From an uncultured Clostridium sp. (GTDB taxonomy: Bacteria; Bacillota; Clostridia; Clostridiales; Clostridiaceae), in assembly GCA_934746015.1 (NCBI GenBank), contig CAKVEW010000005.1:1-64000 (forward strand): a DNA stretch of 64,000 nt, in the 5' to 3' direction. The notes below the pieces were generated by a model. The model was given only the letters and a program-made list of their open reading frames with translations. It had not been told where the DNA came from and did no database searches. Positions within the stretch are counted from its first letter, which is position 1. Each line of letters starts with the position of its first letter. Made by a program: the position numbers and the translations under genes. Positions 56,188 to 64,000 of this stretch are shown here, one piece after another.

Positions 56188-58092
56188 ATGGATTTTATTA
56201 AAGTTGCTGCTGCATGTCCTATCACACGTGTTGCAGATATTGAATATAATTTAGAAAATATCCTTTTATGCCTTGAGGATGCACATAAGAATGAAGCTAA
56301 GGCAATTGTATTTCCAGAACTATGTGTTACTTCTTATAGTTGTGGAGATTTATTTATGCAATATAACCTTTTAGAAAAAGCTAACTTGGCTATTTCTAAA
56401 ATAGTAGAAAAAAGTTCTAATTTAGATATATTAATAGCTGTAGGTGCTCCTTTAACCTTTAAAAACTCCTTATTCAACTGTGCCTATATAATATTTAATG
56501 GAAAACTACTTGGAATAGTTCCTAAATCTTATATTCCAAATTACAGTGAATTTTACGAAAAACGTTGGTTTAGTGAAGGATTAGGAATAATTGATGAAAA
56601 AGTAGACTTGGAATTTCAAAAAGAAGTTCCCTTTGGAACTAACTTAATTTTTAATTCTGGTGAATATTCATTTGGATTCGAAGTTTGTGAAGACCTTTGG
56701 GTTACTATACCTCCAAGTTCTTACCTTTCACTTTTAGGAGCAAATATCATAGGAAACTTATCTGCTTCTAATGAATTAGTAAGTAAAAAAGACTATAGAG
56801 AAGCCTTAATCTCAAATCAAAGTGCTAGATGTATGTCTGCTTATATTTATTCTTCTGCTGGAGTTCATGAATCTACAACAGACCTTTTATTTAGTGGCCA
56901 TATGTTAATTTCTGAAAATGGAACTATGCTTAAGGAGAATGAAAGATTTCAAAGAGAAAATGAAGTTATTTATTCATACATAGATGTTTTTAGACTTAAT
57001 AGTGAAAGACTTAAAAATATAAGTTATAGAGATGCATCAAGAATTCTTCCTTTTGATGCAAATATAATTAAATTTAAATATAAAGAAAATAAAATGAATA
57101 ATTTTGATAGATATATAGATAAGCATCCTTTTGTTCCTTCTAATGCTAAGCAAAGAGAAGAAAGATGCAAAGAAATATTTAGCATTCAAGCTGCTGCACT
57201 AGCTAAAAGGATGGAACATACCAACTTGAAAAAAGCAGTTATCGGTATATCTGGAGGCCTTGATTCCACCTTAGCATTACTTGTAGTTGTAAAAACCTTT
57301 AAACTTCTAGGTATAGATAATAAAAATATAATTACAATAACTATGCCAGGCTTTGGAACTACAGACAGAACATATAATAATGCTCTAACTCTATGTAAAG
57401 AACTTGGTTGTGATTTAAGAGAAATTAATATAGTAAAAGCAGCATTGCAACATTTTGAAGATATAGGCCATGATAAAGATATCCATGATGTTACATATGA
57501 AAATGTTCAAGCAAGAGAAAGAACACAAATTCTTATGGATTTAGCTAATAAAGAAGGTGGATTGTTAATTGGAACTGGAGATCTATCAGAACTTGCCCTT
57601 GGCTGGTGTACTTATAATGGAGATCATATGAGTATGTATTCTGTTAATCCATCTATTCCAAAGACTTTAGTTAGATATTTAGTTAGATATGTAGCTGAGA
57701 AAGAATCCTCTAAGGAAGTATCTGAAACATTATTAGATATATTAGATACTCCTGTTAGTCCTGAATTGCTTCCAAAGGATGATAAAGGAGAAATTTCTCA
57801 AAAAACAGAAGATATAGTTGGTCCTTATGAATTACATGATTTCTTCTTATATCACTTTATAAAAAATGGTTCTTCTAAAGAAAGAATTAAATTTTTAGCA
57901 GAAGAAGCCTTTAAAAATGATTATAGCAAAGAAGAAATACAAAAATGGCTGGATAAATTTATTTATAGATTCTTTACTCAACAATTTAAAAGAAGTGCTT
58001 TACCAGATGGTCCAAAAGTTGGTAGTATTTCTCTAAGTCCTCGTGGTGACTGGAGAATGCCTTCTGATGCTTCTTTTAACTCATTTAAATAA
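56188..58092 (+). CDS. nadE: Glutamine-dependent NAD+ synthetase
   Basis: 634 residues; final step of NAD synthesis. The N-terminal nitrilase-type glutaminase (1-310) holds the triad in FPELCVTS (Glu), PKSYIPNY (Lys) and GFEVCEDLW (Cys). The C-terminal synthetase (about 330-634) has the ATP loop ISGGLDSTLALL and the substrate segment GTGDLSELALGWCTYNGDH. Full length of the glutamine-using form. GGAGAG ribosome site; single-gene unit followed by a long hairpin. Confidence 0.96.
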   Translation: MDFIKVAAACPITRVADIEYNLENILLCLEDAHKNEAKAIVFPELCVTSYSCGDLFMQYNLLEKANLAISKIVEKSSNLDILIAVGAPLTFKNSLFNCAYIIFNGKLLGIVPKSYIPNYSEFYEKRWFSEGLGIIDEKVDLEFQKEVPFGTNLIFNSGEYSFGFEVCEDLWVTIPPSSYLSLLGANIIGNLSASNELVSKKDYREALISNQSARCMSAYIYSSAGVHESTTDLLFSGHMLISENGTMLKENERFQRENEVIYSYIDVFRLNSERLKNISYRDASRILPFDANIIKFKYKENKMNNFDRYIDKHPFVPSNAKQREERCKEIFSIQAAALAKRMEHTNLKKAVIGISGGLDSTLALLVVVKTFKLLGIDNKNIITITMPGFGTTDRTYNNALTLCKELGCDLREINIVKAALQHFEDIGHDKDIHDVTYENVQARERTQILMDLANKEGGLLIGTGDLSELALGWCTYNGDHMSMYSVNPSIPKTLVRYLVRYVAEKESSKEVSETLLDILDTPVSPELLPKDDKGEISQKTEDIVGPYELHDFFLYHFIKNGSSKERIKFLAEEAFKNDYSKEEIQKWLDKFIYRFFTQQFKRSALPDGPKVGSISLSPRGDWRMPSDASFNSFK

Positions 58093-58099
58093 TTTATAA

Positions 58100-58204
58100 A
58101 ATAAGAATCTGTTGAACTACAAGTTGCTGGTATTACTTCTGATAGAGTTTTTATAACTCTAGTTCATCGTAATAATGCAACTTTCCTCTCATCAGATTCT
58201 TATT
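58100..58204. other. 105-base multi-arm hairpin after nadE
   Basis: AATAAGAATCTG (58100-58111) pairs with CAGATTCTTATT (58193-58204). Nested inside are AAGTTGC/GCAACTT (58121-58127, 58177-58183), TATTAC/GTAATA (58131-58136, 58169-58174) and TAGAGTT/AACTCTA (58143-58149, 58155-58161). It is followed by a T-rich stretch on the plus strand. It can end both convergent transcripts, but is far longer than a simple terminator and may be a small RNA or a decayed mobile hairpin. Confidence 0.7.
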
Positions 58205-58222
58205 TTATTACTATAAATTGAG

Positions 58223-60337
58223 TTACAGTTGAATAATTGTTTCTAAAGGTAGTGTCTTTGTTAATTCAATACTTCTTGCATCTGGTTGTGATATACCAAT
58301 AAAGAGTTTGAATCTTTTACTGTCTAGTATTCTATTACCTTCATCATTTACAACTTCAAATTCTTTTCTTCTTAATTCAAAGCTCAAAGTTTTGCTTTCA
58401 CCTTTTTTTAAGTTTACACGCTTAAATCCAACTAGGCTATGATGTAGCACAGCATATTTAGATTCTAAGTCTTTTAAATAGCATTGAACTACTTCATCAG
58501 TATCGTAGTCTCCTATATTTTTAATATCTACAGTTACATTTACAGTTTCAAAATCATTGTTTATTTTTTCTACTTGTAGATTATTTAATTCTATCTTTGA
58601 ATAGGTTAAACCATATCCAAATGGATATAAAACCTCTGATTCTACATATCTATAAGTTCTTCCCTTCATTGAATAATCTGTAAAATCAGGAATATCCTCT
58701 TCATTTTTATAGAAGGTTACTGGCAGCTTTCCACTTGGTGAGCATTTACCAAATAGTAAATCTGCAACTGCTTTTCCTCCTCTACTGCCTGGATACCAAA
58801 TATCTAATACAGCTGCACATTTTTCTTCTGCCCCATTAAAAGTTAATGCACTTCCTGATCCAATTAATAGAATAACTGGAGTTCCTGTTGCTAATAACCT
58901 CTCTAATAATTGCTGCTGCCTTCCTGGTAATTTCAAATCAGGTTTATCTCCAGTACCAGAATCTCCCTCTTCTCCTTCAAAGGTTGCATCTAATCCCAAG
59001 CAAAGTATTACCACATCTGACTTTTCTGCTATTATTTCAGCTTCAACAAATCTATCATCAGCTTCACCTAATGCTGAAATTCTATCTTTAAGTAAGTGAC
59101 ATCCATCTGAATAAAATACTCTAATATCATCTCCTGCTACGTCATGAATACCTTCTAATATAGTTATATATTTTGAAGCAGTACCACAATAATTTGCACG
59201 GAGCATAATTTCACTATTTGCATTTGGTCCTATAACTGCAATGGATTTTAGTTTTTCCTTTTTTAATGGTAGTATTCCATTATTCTTTAATAAAACCATA
59301 GACTTTCTTGCAGCTTCTAAAGATAATTCATTATGTTTCTTGCAATCATTTATTTCATATGGTATTTCATTATACTCACAGTTTTCATCAAACATTCCAA
59401 GTCTTATTCTTGTAGCCATTAATCTTTCAGCAGCTGTGGTTATATCTTCCTCTGTAACTAAACCTTCTTTATAAGCTAATAGCAATTGAAGATATATATT
59501 CCCACAGTTTAAATCGCATCCATTTTTAATAGCTAATGCTGCTGATTCTGTAGCTGTACTTGTTATATGGTGGTGCAAATGAAAATCTGCTATTGCCCAG
59601 CAATCAGAAACTACATGTCCTTTAAATTCCCACTTTCCTCTTAATATATCCTTTAATAAAGTTTTACTTCCACAACAAGGTTCACCATTTGTACGATTAT
59701 AAGCTCCCATTACTGATTCTACATCTGCTTCTTTTACTGCTGCCTCAAAAGCTGGTAAATAGGTTTCATATAAGTCCTTTTCATTTACAACTGCATTAAA
59801 TTCATGTCTTAATGTTTCTGGACCACTATGAACAGCAAAATGCTTTGCACAAGCAGCTGTCTTTAAATATTTCCCCTGGCCTTGAAGTCCATTAATAAAT
59901 GCCACCCCAAGTCTAGAAGTTAAATATGGATCTTCTCCGTAAGTTTCGTGCCCACGTCCCCATCTAGGATCTCTAAATATATTAATATTAGGAGACCATA
60001 ATGTAATACCCTTATAAATATCCCTATCGCCTCTTTTACTATTTTCATTATACTTTGCACGTGCTTCTGTAGAAATCACACTTGCTACTTTTCCTAATAA
60101 ATCCTGGTCAAAGATAGCAGCTAACCCAATAGCTTGTGGAAACACAGTTGCTGTACCAGTTCTTGCAACTCCATGCAGGCCTTCATTCCACCAATTGTAT
60201 CTTGGAATATTTAGATGTTCTATAGGTGCTGCATTATAAGTTAACTGTGATGCCTTTTCTTGAAGTGTCATTTTTGCAACTAACTCTCTTGCCTTCTCTA
60301 AAGCTTCTTTATGAGTAATTTTATTCCCTTTTTTCAT
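58223..60337 (-). CDS. GH3 beta-glycosidase
   Basis: 704 residues, cytoplasmic by absence of a signal peptide. Glycoside hydrolase family 3: N-terminal barrel with WWNEGLHGVARTG, SPNINIFRDPRWGRGHETYG and KHFAVHSGPE, the nucleophile Asp in GHVVSDCWAI, a C-terminal sandwich with DATFEGEEGDSG, and a FnIII-like domain ending with LFIGISQPDARS. It resembles beta-glucosidase/xylan beta-xylosidase-type enzymes. ATG at 60337 with TAGGAG was chosen over a 19-codon longer frame. Last gene of an operon with the kinase/regulator pair and an acetylesterase, which points to an acetylated host or plant glycan as substrate. Confidence 0.9.
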   Translation of the reverse strand: MKKGNKITHKEALEKARELVAKMTLQEKASQLTYNAAPIEHLNIPRYNWWNEGLHGVARTGTATVFPQAIGLAAIFDQDLLGKVASVISTEARAKYNENSKRGDRDIYKGITLWSPNINIFRDPRWGRGHETYGEDPYLTSRLGVAFINGLQGQGKYLKTAACAKHFAVHSGPETLRHEFNAVVNEKDLYETYLPAFEAAVKEADVESVMGAYNRTNGEPCCGSKTLLKDILRGKWEFKGHVVSDCWAIADFHLHHHITSTATESAALAIKNGCDLNCGNIYLQLLLAYKEGLVTEEDITTAAERLMATRIRLGMFDENCEYNEIPYEINDCKKHNELSLEAARKSMVLLKNNGILPLKKEKLKSIAVIGPNANSEIMLRANYCGTASKYITILEGIHDVAGDDIRVFYSDGCHLLKDRISALGEADDRFVEAEIIAEKSDVVILCLGLDATFEGEEGDSGTGDKPDLKLPGRQQQLLERLLATGTPVILLIGSGSALTFNGAEEKCAAVLDIWYPGSRGGKAVADLLFGKCSPSGKLPVTFYKNEEDIPDFTDYSMKGRTYRYVESEVLYPFGYGLTYSKIELNNLQVEKINNDFETVNVTVDIKNIGDYDTDEVVQCYLKDLESKYAVLHHSLVGFKRVNLKKGESKTLSFELRRKEFEVVNDEGNRILDSKRFKLFIGISQPDARSIELTKTLPLETIIQL

Positions 60338-60394
60338 ACCATTTCTCCTATTTTTTCTCATATATTTAGAGATACTTATAAAAATATTTCTCAT

Positions 60395-61990
60395 CTAAAT
60401 TCCAACTTTTTTCTTTTTTCTATACTGCAATGGTGTTTTTCCTTTTAGTTGTACAAACTTATTTATAAAATAATCAGTGTTGTTATAACCAACTTTTTCT
60501 GAAATTCTATATATCTTCTCATTACTATTCATTAATAATTCTTCAGCTCTATCAATTCTATAAGTATTCAAATAATCCTTAAAGCTCATATTATATTGTT
60601 TTTTAAATACTTGTCCTAAATAAGCACTATTAATATAATATTTTTCACCTAATGATTTTAAACTTAACTTTTCCATATAATGTTCTGATATTTCTTTATT
60701 AATATGATCTAATATTCCTTGAGAATTATTTTGTCTAAGTTGAACTAAATAATCAGAAAATTCTATCGAAAAATTCTTTAAATGCTTAGCGCTTCCTCTA
60801 CTCATATTCCCATTAAATATCCCTAAACTTATATATTGGGCTATTTTTTCTTGATTCACATTTTCATCTATATTTTTAGCTATACTTATAAGATTACATA
60901 ATAAATAATTGATATTTATTGATATAATTTCTAAATCTATATAGTGATTTTTAAAACTACTATAAAATTCATCAATGCAGGTAATTATATATTCTGTAGA
61001 ATTTTCTTCAATTGCTTTAATTATATTATCCATATACTTCTTTTCAATAGTATAAGTTTTAGGATTATTCATTATGTCCTCATAATATAGTATCTTACTA
61101 TCTAGTGAAAAGTTTGAAAGCATTTTGGCTATGATGGCTGATTTATATGATATTTCAATCTCTTCAATACCATTAACTATTTGCCCTATATAAATAAAAA
61201 AATCATAATTACATCCTTCTCTTAAATAATTTATAAGACTTGATATATACGCTTTTTCATTAATACATTTTTCTCTTGATAATCTTTTTTCATAAATAAA
61301 TCCAATATCATAGCAATCCTTTTCATTTGTTACATCAAAAATAACATTATAGGAATCCTTTTCTAGCCAATCTACTATTTTATTATATAGCTTATGCTGT
61401 CCAAACCTTTTTTCTTCATGAGACATGTTTGAATATTTGTCATCATTATAGTTAACTTCTATATTTATATATCTAATTTCACTTTTATGATAAAGTTTTT
61501 GTTTTATATAATTTATACTTTTTTTATCATATCTTCCTGATATTAAATCACTTACATATTTATCATAAATTAGTTTTTCATTATTTTGCCTTTCTTCATT
61601 TTCAAGAATTACTTTAATGTATCTTTCCTGTATTTTTCCTAAAGAATTAATAAGTTCTTCTCTTTGTATTGGTTTTAAAATATAATCTTCAACATTGTAT
61701 CTTATTGCTTGTCTAGCATATTCAAATTCACAATATCCACTTAAAACTATATAATTTATTTTTCTTTTTATATTCTTAGATACATACTCTATAAGTTCAA
61801 GGCCATCCATTTCAGGCATCTTTATATCTGTTATTACTAAATCAATTTCTTTTTCTTTGATTTTTTCTATAGCTTTTAATCCATTTTCAGCTTCATCTAC
61901 AATTTCATATCCATATTTCTCCCAATCAATTAAAACCCTTAGCCCTTGTCTTATAAAGGGTTCATCATCTACTATTAAAGTTTTAATCAT
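60395..61990 (-). CDS. Two-component response regulator, YesN-type with AraC output
   Basis: 531 residues. Receiver domain (1-125) with the acidic pair in LIVDDEPF and phosphoacceptor Asp55 (LVITDIKMPEMDG), a middle region of about 270 residues, and a C-terminal AraC double helix-turn-helix (about 425-525) with SLKSLGEKYYINSAYLGQVF and IYRISEKVGYNNTDYFINKF. Start ATG at 61990 with GGGAGAG; it overlaps the kinase stop (ATGATTAA), so kinase and regulator are translated together. Likely activates its own operon and glycan genes. Confidence 0.9.
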   Translation of the reverse strand: MIKTLIVDDEPFIRQGLRVLIDWEKYGYEIVDEAENGLKAIEKIKEKEIDLVITDIKMPEMDGLELIEYVSKNIKRKINYIVLSGYCEFEYARQAIRYNVEDYILKPIQREELINSLGKIQERYIKVILENEERQNNEKLIYDKYVSDLISGRYDKKSINYIKQKLYHKSEIRYINIEVNYNDDKYSNMSHEEKRFGQHKLYNKIVDWLEKDSYNVIFDVTNEKDCYDIGFIYEKRLSREKCINEKAYISSLINYLREGCNYDFFIYIGQIVNGIEEIEISYKSAIIAKMLSNFSLDSKILYYEDIMNNPKTYTIEKKYMDNIIKAIEENSTEYIITCIDEFYSSFKNHYIDLEIISININYLLCNLISIAKNIDENVNQEKIAQYISLGIFNGNMSRGSAKHLKNFSIEFSDYLVQLRQNNSQGILDHINKEISEHYMEKLSLKSLGEKYYINSAYLGQVFKKQYNMSFKDYLNTYRIDRAEELLMNSNEKIYRISEKVGYNNTDYFINKFVQLKGKTPLQYRKKKKVGI

Positions 61991-63776
61991 TATATTCTCT
62001 CCCTTTTTGAAATTCATCTATAGATATTTTTATTGTAATGTCTGTTCCTTCACCTTCTTCACTCTCAATTTCAAAACTAATATTATTATTAAAGTACATT
62101 TTCATTCTCATGTAAGCATTAAAAATACCTATACTTTTTTCTTCATTTAAGGAATCAAAGTTAAAATTATCTATACCTTGCCTTATCTTATCTAGTATTT
62201 CCTTTGTTATTCCTTCTCCCGTATCAGAAATCTCCATATATAAGTAATCTTCATCCTTAAAAATAGAAACACTAATACCTGCATTATAAGATATTCTTTC
62301 TATTCCATGAACGCAGGAATTTTCAACAAAGGTTACTAATGATAACTTAGGTATTTTATAATTCTTACAATCATCGCTAATATAGCAATTATAAGATAAC
62401 TTTTCTCCAAATCTATACTTCTGAATATCAATGTAGTTATTAACAAACATCATTTCCTCTTCAATTGTAATATTATCATTACCCCAGTTTATTGTTCTTC
62501 TAAGAAGAAGTGAAAGCTTCTCTATTATTTCAGCTGTCTCATCTTCTTTTTTTATAAGACTTCTCATTCTTATAGTTTCTAGAGTGTTAAACATAAAGTG
62601 AGGATTAATCTGACTTTGCAATGCTTTTAATTCAGCTTGTTTTTTTGATAATTGCAGAATTTTTTTCTCTGCATCTTCTTTAAAGACTACTTCTATTAGT
62701 TCTTTAATCTTTAAAACCATTAAGTTGTAACTTTTCATTAGGCTACTTATTTCGTCATTTCCTTCAATACTCTCTATAACATAAAACTCTTCTTTTTCCA
62801 CTTTACCTAAATAAGTATTTATAAGCTTAACTCTATTTTCTAATGATTTTGATATTAAACTTATTATTATTGTTGGTAATATTAGATTGAAAATAATTAA
62901 TAATGTGAAAAGCTTTCTTGAATCTTTTAGATTTAAAAATAAGCTTTCATAGTCTTCTGTAAAAATAATATCCCAATCATTTTTTGATTCCTTTAGTTTT
63001 ATTTTTTCATGAACCAACATATTATCCATATTTATTATATCAATCTTCTTAAAGTCTTCTTTTGGAGAATATATTCCCTTATTAGATAATAAAACTAAAT
63101 CCTCGTTTACTATATATAGGCTCTCCTTCATTTGCTCATTTAATATATTACTTAATAAGGCTTCATAATTTATATCAATTTTAACTAATTTTTCTCTTCC
63201 ATCTTTAAAATAATCTAATTTTCTTACAATACTTATAATTCTACAAGCATTATTATCTGCAAACATTTTTCTTTCTTCATCATATTCAACTGTTATAGTT
63301 GTACTTTCATTATTGTTATGATATTGCTTATACCACTCTTTATTTTTTACATCTGTTGTTAACTTAGATATATTGGCACTATTTAATATAGTATCATTAT
63401 CAACATAAACATTGATTCTATATATATGTTGTGGATTATAGTAATCTTTTATTGCAGTATTTTTTAATAGCCTAAAATATTTATCATAGTAATCAACTGG
63501 AAATTTATATTCACTTGTTATTATATTATTTAAATCTTCATCTGAATTAATATGACTACTTAACATCATACACTCTTCTACAACAGCATTTAAATTAAAA
63601 GTTACCCTATCTATTACATGATCAATATTAGTTTTTTGTTCTTTTTTCTCATTATTTCTTACTGTATATAGCATTAAACTATTAGTAATAATCATGGGAA
63701 CTAATACACAAAAAATATAAATTATTAACAATTTATATTTAATACTACAATTATTTAATGAATATCTTTTTTTCAT
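61983..63776 (-). CDS. Sensor histidine kinase, YesM-type
   Basis: 597 residues from ATG at 63776 (AAGGA nine bases upstream; a start five codons earlier is possible). Membrane helix near 15-35, an extracellular sensor (about 38-285), a second helix, HAMP (about 310-365) and a His_kinase domain with INPHFMFNTLE, where His is phosphorylated, then HATPase_c with FVENSCVHGIERIS and GEGITKEILDKI. The YesM-YesN pair typically senses oligosaccharides outside the cell; here it sits between a sialate O-acetylesterase and a GH3 enzyme. Confidence 0.9.
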   Translation of the reverse strand: MKKRYSLNNCSIKYKLLIIYIFCVLVPMIITNSLMLYTVRNNEKKEQKTNIDHVIDRVTFNLNAVVEECMMLSSHINSDEDLNNIITSEYKFPVDYYDKYFRLLKNTAIKDYYNPQHIYRINVYVDNDTILNSANISKLTTDVKNKEWYKQYHNNNESTTITVEYDEERKMFADNNACRIISIVRKLDYFKDGREKLVKIDINYEALLSNILNEQMKESLYIVNEDLVLLSNKGIYSPKEDFKKIDIINMDNMLVHEKIKLKESKNDWDIIFTEDYESLFLNLKDSRKLFTLLIIFNLILPTIIISLISKSLENRVKLINTYLGKVEKEEFYVIESIEGNDEISSLMKSYNLMVLKIKELIEVVFKEDAEKKILQLSKKQAELKALQSQINPHFMFNTLETIRMRSLIKKEDETAEIIEKLSLLLRRTINWGNDNITIEEEMMFVNNYIDIQKYRFGEKLSYNCYISDDCKNYKIPKLSLVTFVENSCVHGIERISYNAGISVSIFKDEDYLYMEISDTGEGITKEILDKIRQGIDNFNFDSLNEEKSIGIFNAYMRMKMYFNNNISFEIESEEGEGTDITIKISIDEFQKGREYND

Positions 63777-63841
63777 ATTCTTATCCTTCATCCTTATACT
63801 ATAATCAAATTATTACTGGTAAAATTTTAAATATATAATAA

Positions 63842-64000
63842 TCAAAAGTTTTCTTCTGTAGTAAATGGTGAAGCTGGTAATCCTTCCCCATTATATAAAT
63901 TTATATCCTTTGGTCCATTTTCATAGGCATATCTTACAGCCTTAGGATTATAAACTTTATAACTCCAAACTTCTATATAATCCTCTTTAATATTTGCAAT
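63842..64000 (-). CDS. Sialate O-acetylesterase-like protein, C-terminal fragment
   Basis: Only the last 52 codons are in the window, running off the right edge. The fragment VWSYKVYNPKAVRYAYENGP then NLYNGEGLPASPF matches the typical end of bacterial sialate/9-O-acetylesterases of the SGNH family. It removes acetyl groups from sialic acids or xylan. Its stop at 63842-63844 is about 65 bases ahead of the kinase start, so it appears to be an upstream operon member. Confidence 0.75.
   Translation of the reverse strand: MANIKEDYIEVWSYKVYNPKAVRYAYENGPKDINLYNGEGLPASPFTTEENF

Overview
The window is AT-rich DNA from a low-GC Gram-positive anaerobe, most likely a cluster I Clostridium of gut type. 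The support is the very AT-rich codon use, strong AGGAGG ribosome sites, an LPXTG-anchored GH84 hexosaminidase, a T-box leader, rubredoxin and flavodiiron oxygen-defence genes, and a clostridial pur operon. No tRNA, rRNA, CRISPR array or prophage was seen. The only mobile DNA is the last 77 bases of an IS3-family element at the left edge.

Left part (1-24 kb). deoB and a divergent GntR/UTRA regulator share an intergenic region with two copies of a 37-base promoter/operator repeat. A 1296-residue secreted GH84 enzyme follows, with its own promoter and a terminator-like leader hairpin. The 6.8-13.8 kb stretch carries small metabolic and transport genes: a PPC-domain protein, an orphan PTS EIIC, brnQ behind a T-box, and a YjdM zinc ribbon. 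It also holds three genes each broken by one in-frame stop codon. Next come trkA-trkH potassium uptake, a 1475-residue secreted phosphodiester glycosidase/phosphatase fusion, a YidC-type insertase and an isochorismatase.

Middle (24-39 kb). This part holds single-gene functions (VOC protein, SDR, GreA, Gfo/Idh/MocA) and an AraC regulator facing a flavin-linked lipoprotein reductase. A two-gene oxygen-defence operon follows: an acyl-CoA dehydrogenase-EtfA-rubredoxin fusion and a flavodiiron protein, with a PerR-like box over the -10. After a dus gene, a B12-binding regulator carrying the CarH photoreceptor motif lies divergent from an ABC exporter.

Purine operon (39.5-51.1 kb, minus strand). 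The order is purL-purE-purC-purF-purM-purN-purH-purD. Genes either overlap, lie about 20 bases apart, or are separated by 100-400 base gaps, and every long gap is filled with nested-hairpin repeats that were not noticed elsewhere in the window. Possible PurR boxes precede purL.

Right part (51-64 kb). Two small helical paralogues, a zf-trcl zinc ribbon, a secreted amidase_6 protein, a membrane flavodoxin, an nfeD-SPFH pair and glutamine-dependent nadE are followed by a glycan-use operon. That operon reads sialate O-acetylesterase (partial), YesM-type kinase, YesN-type AraC regulator, then a GH3 glycosidase.

Best leads: the PerR-like-controlled dehydrogenase-rubredoxin-flavodiiron module, the CarH-like regulator with its direct-repeat operator, the NAGPA/purple-acid-phosphatase fusion, and the run of three nonsense-interrupted genes.
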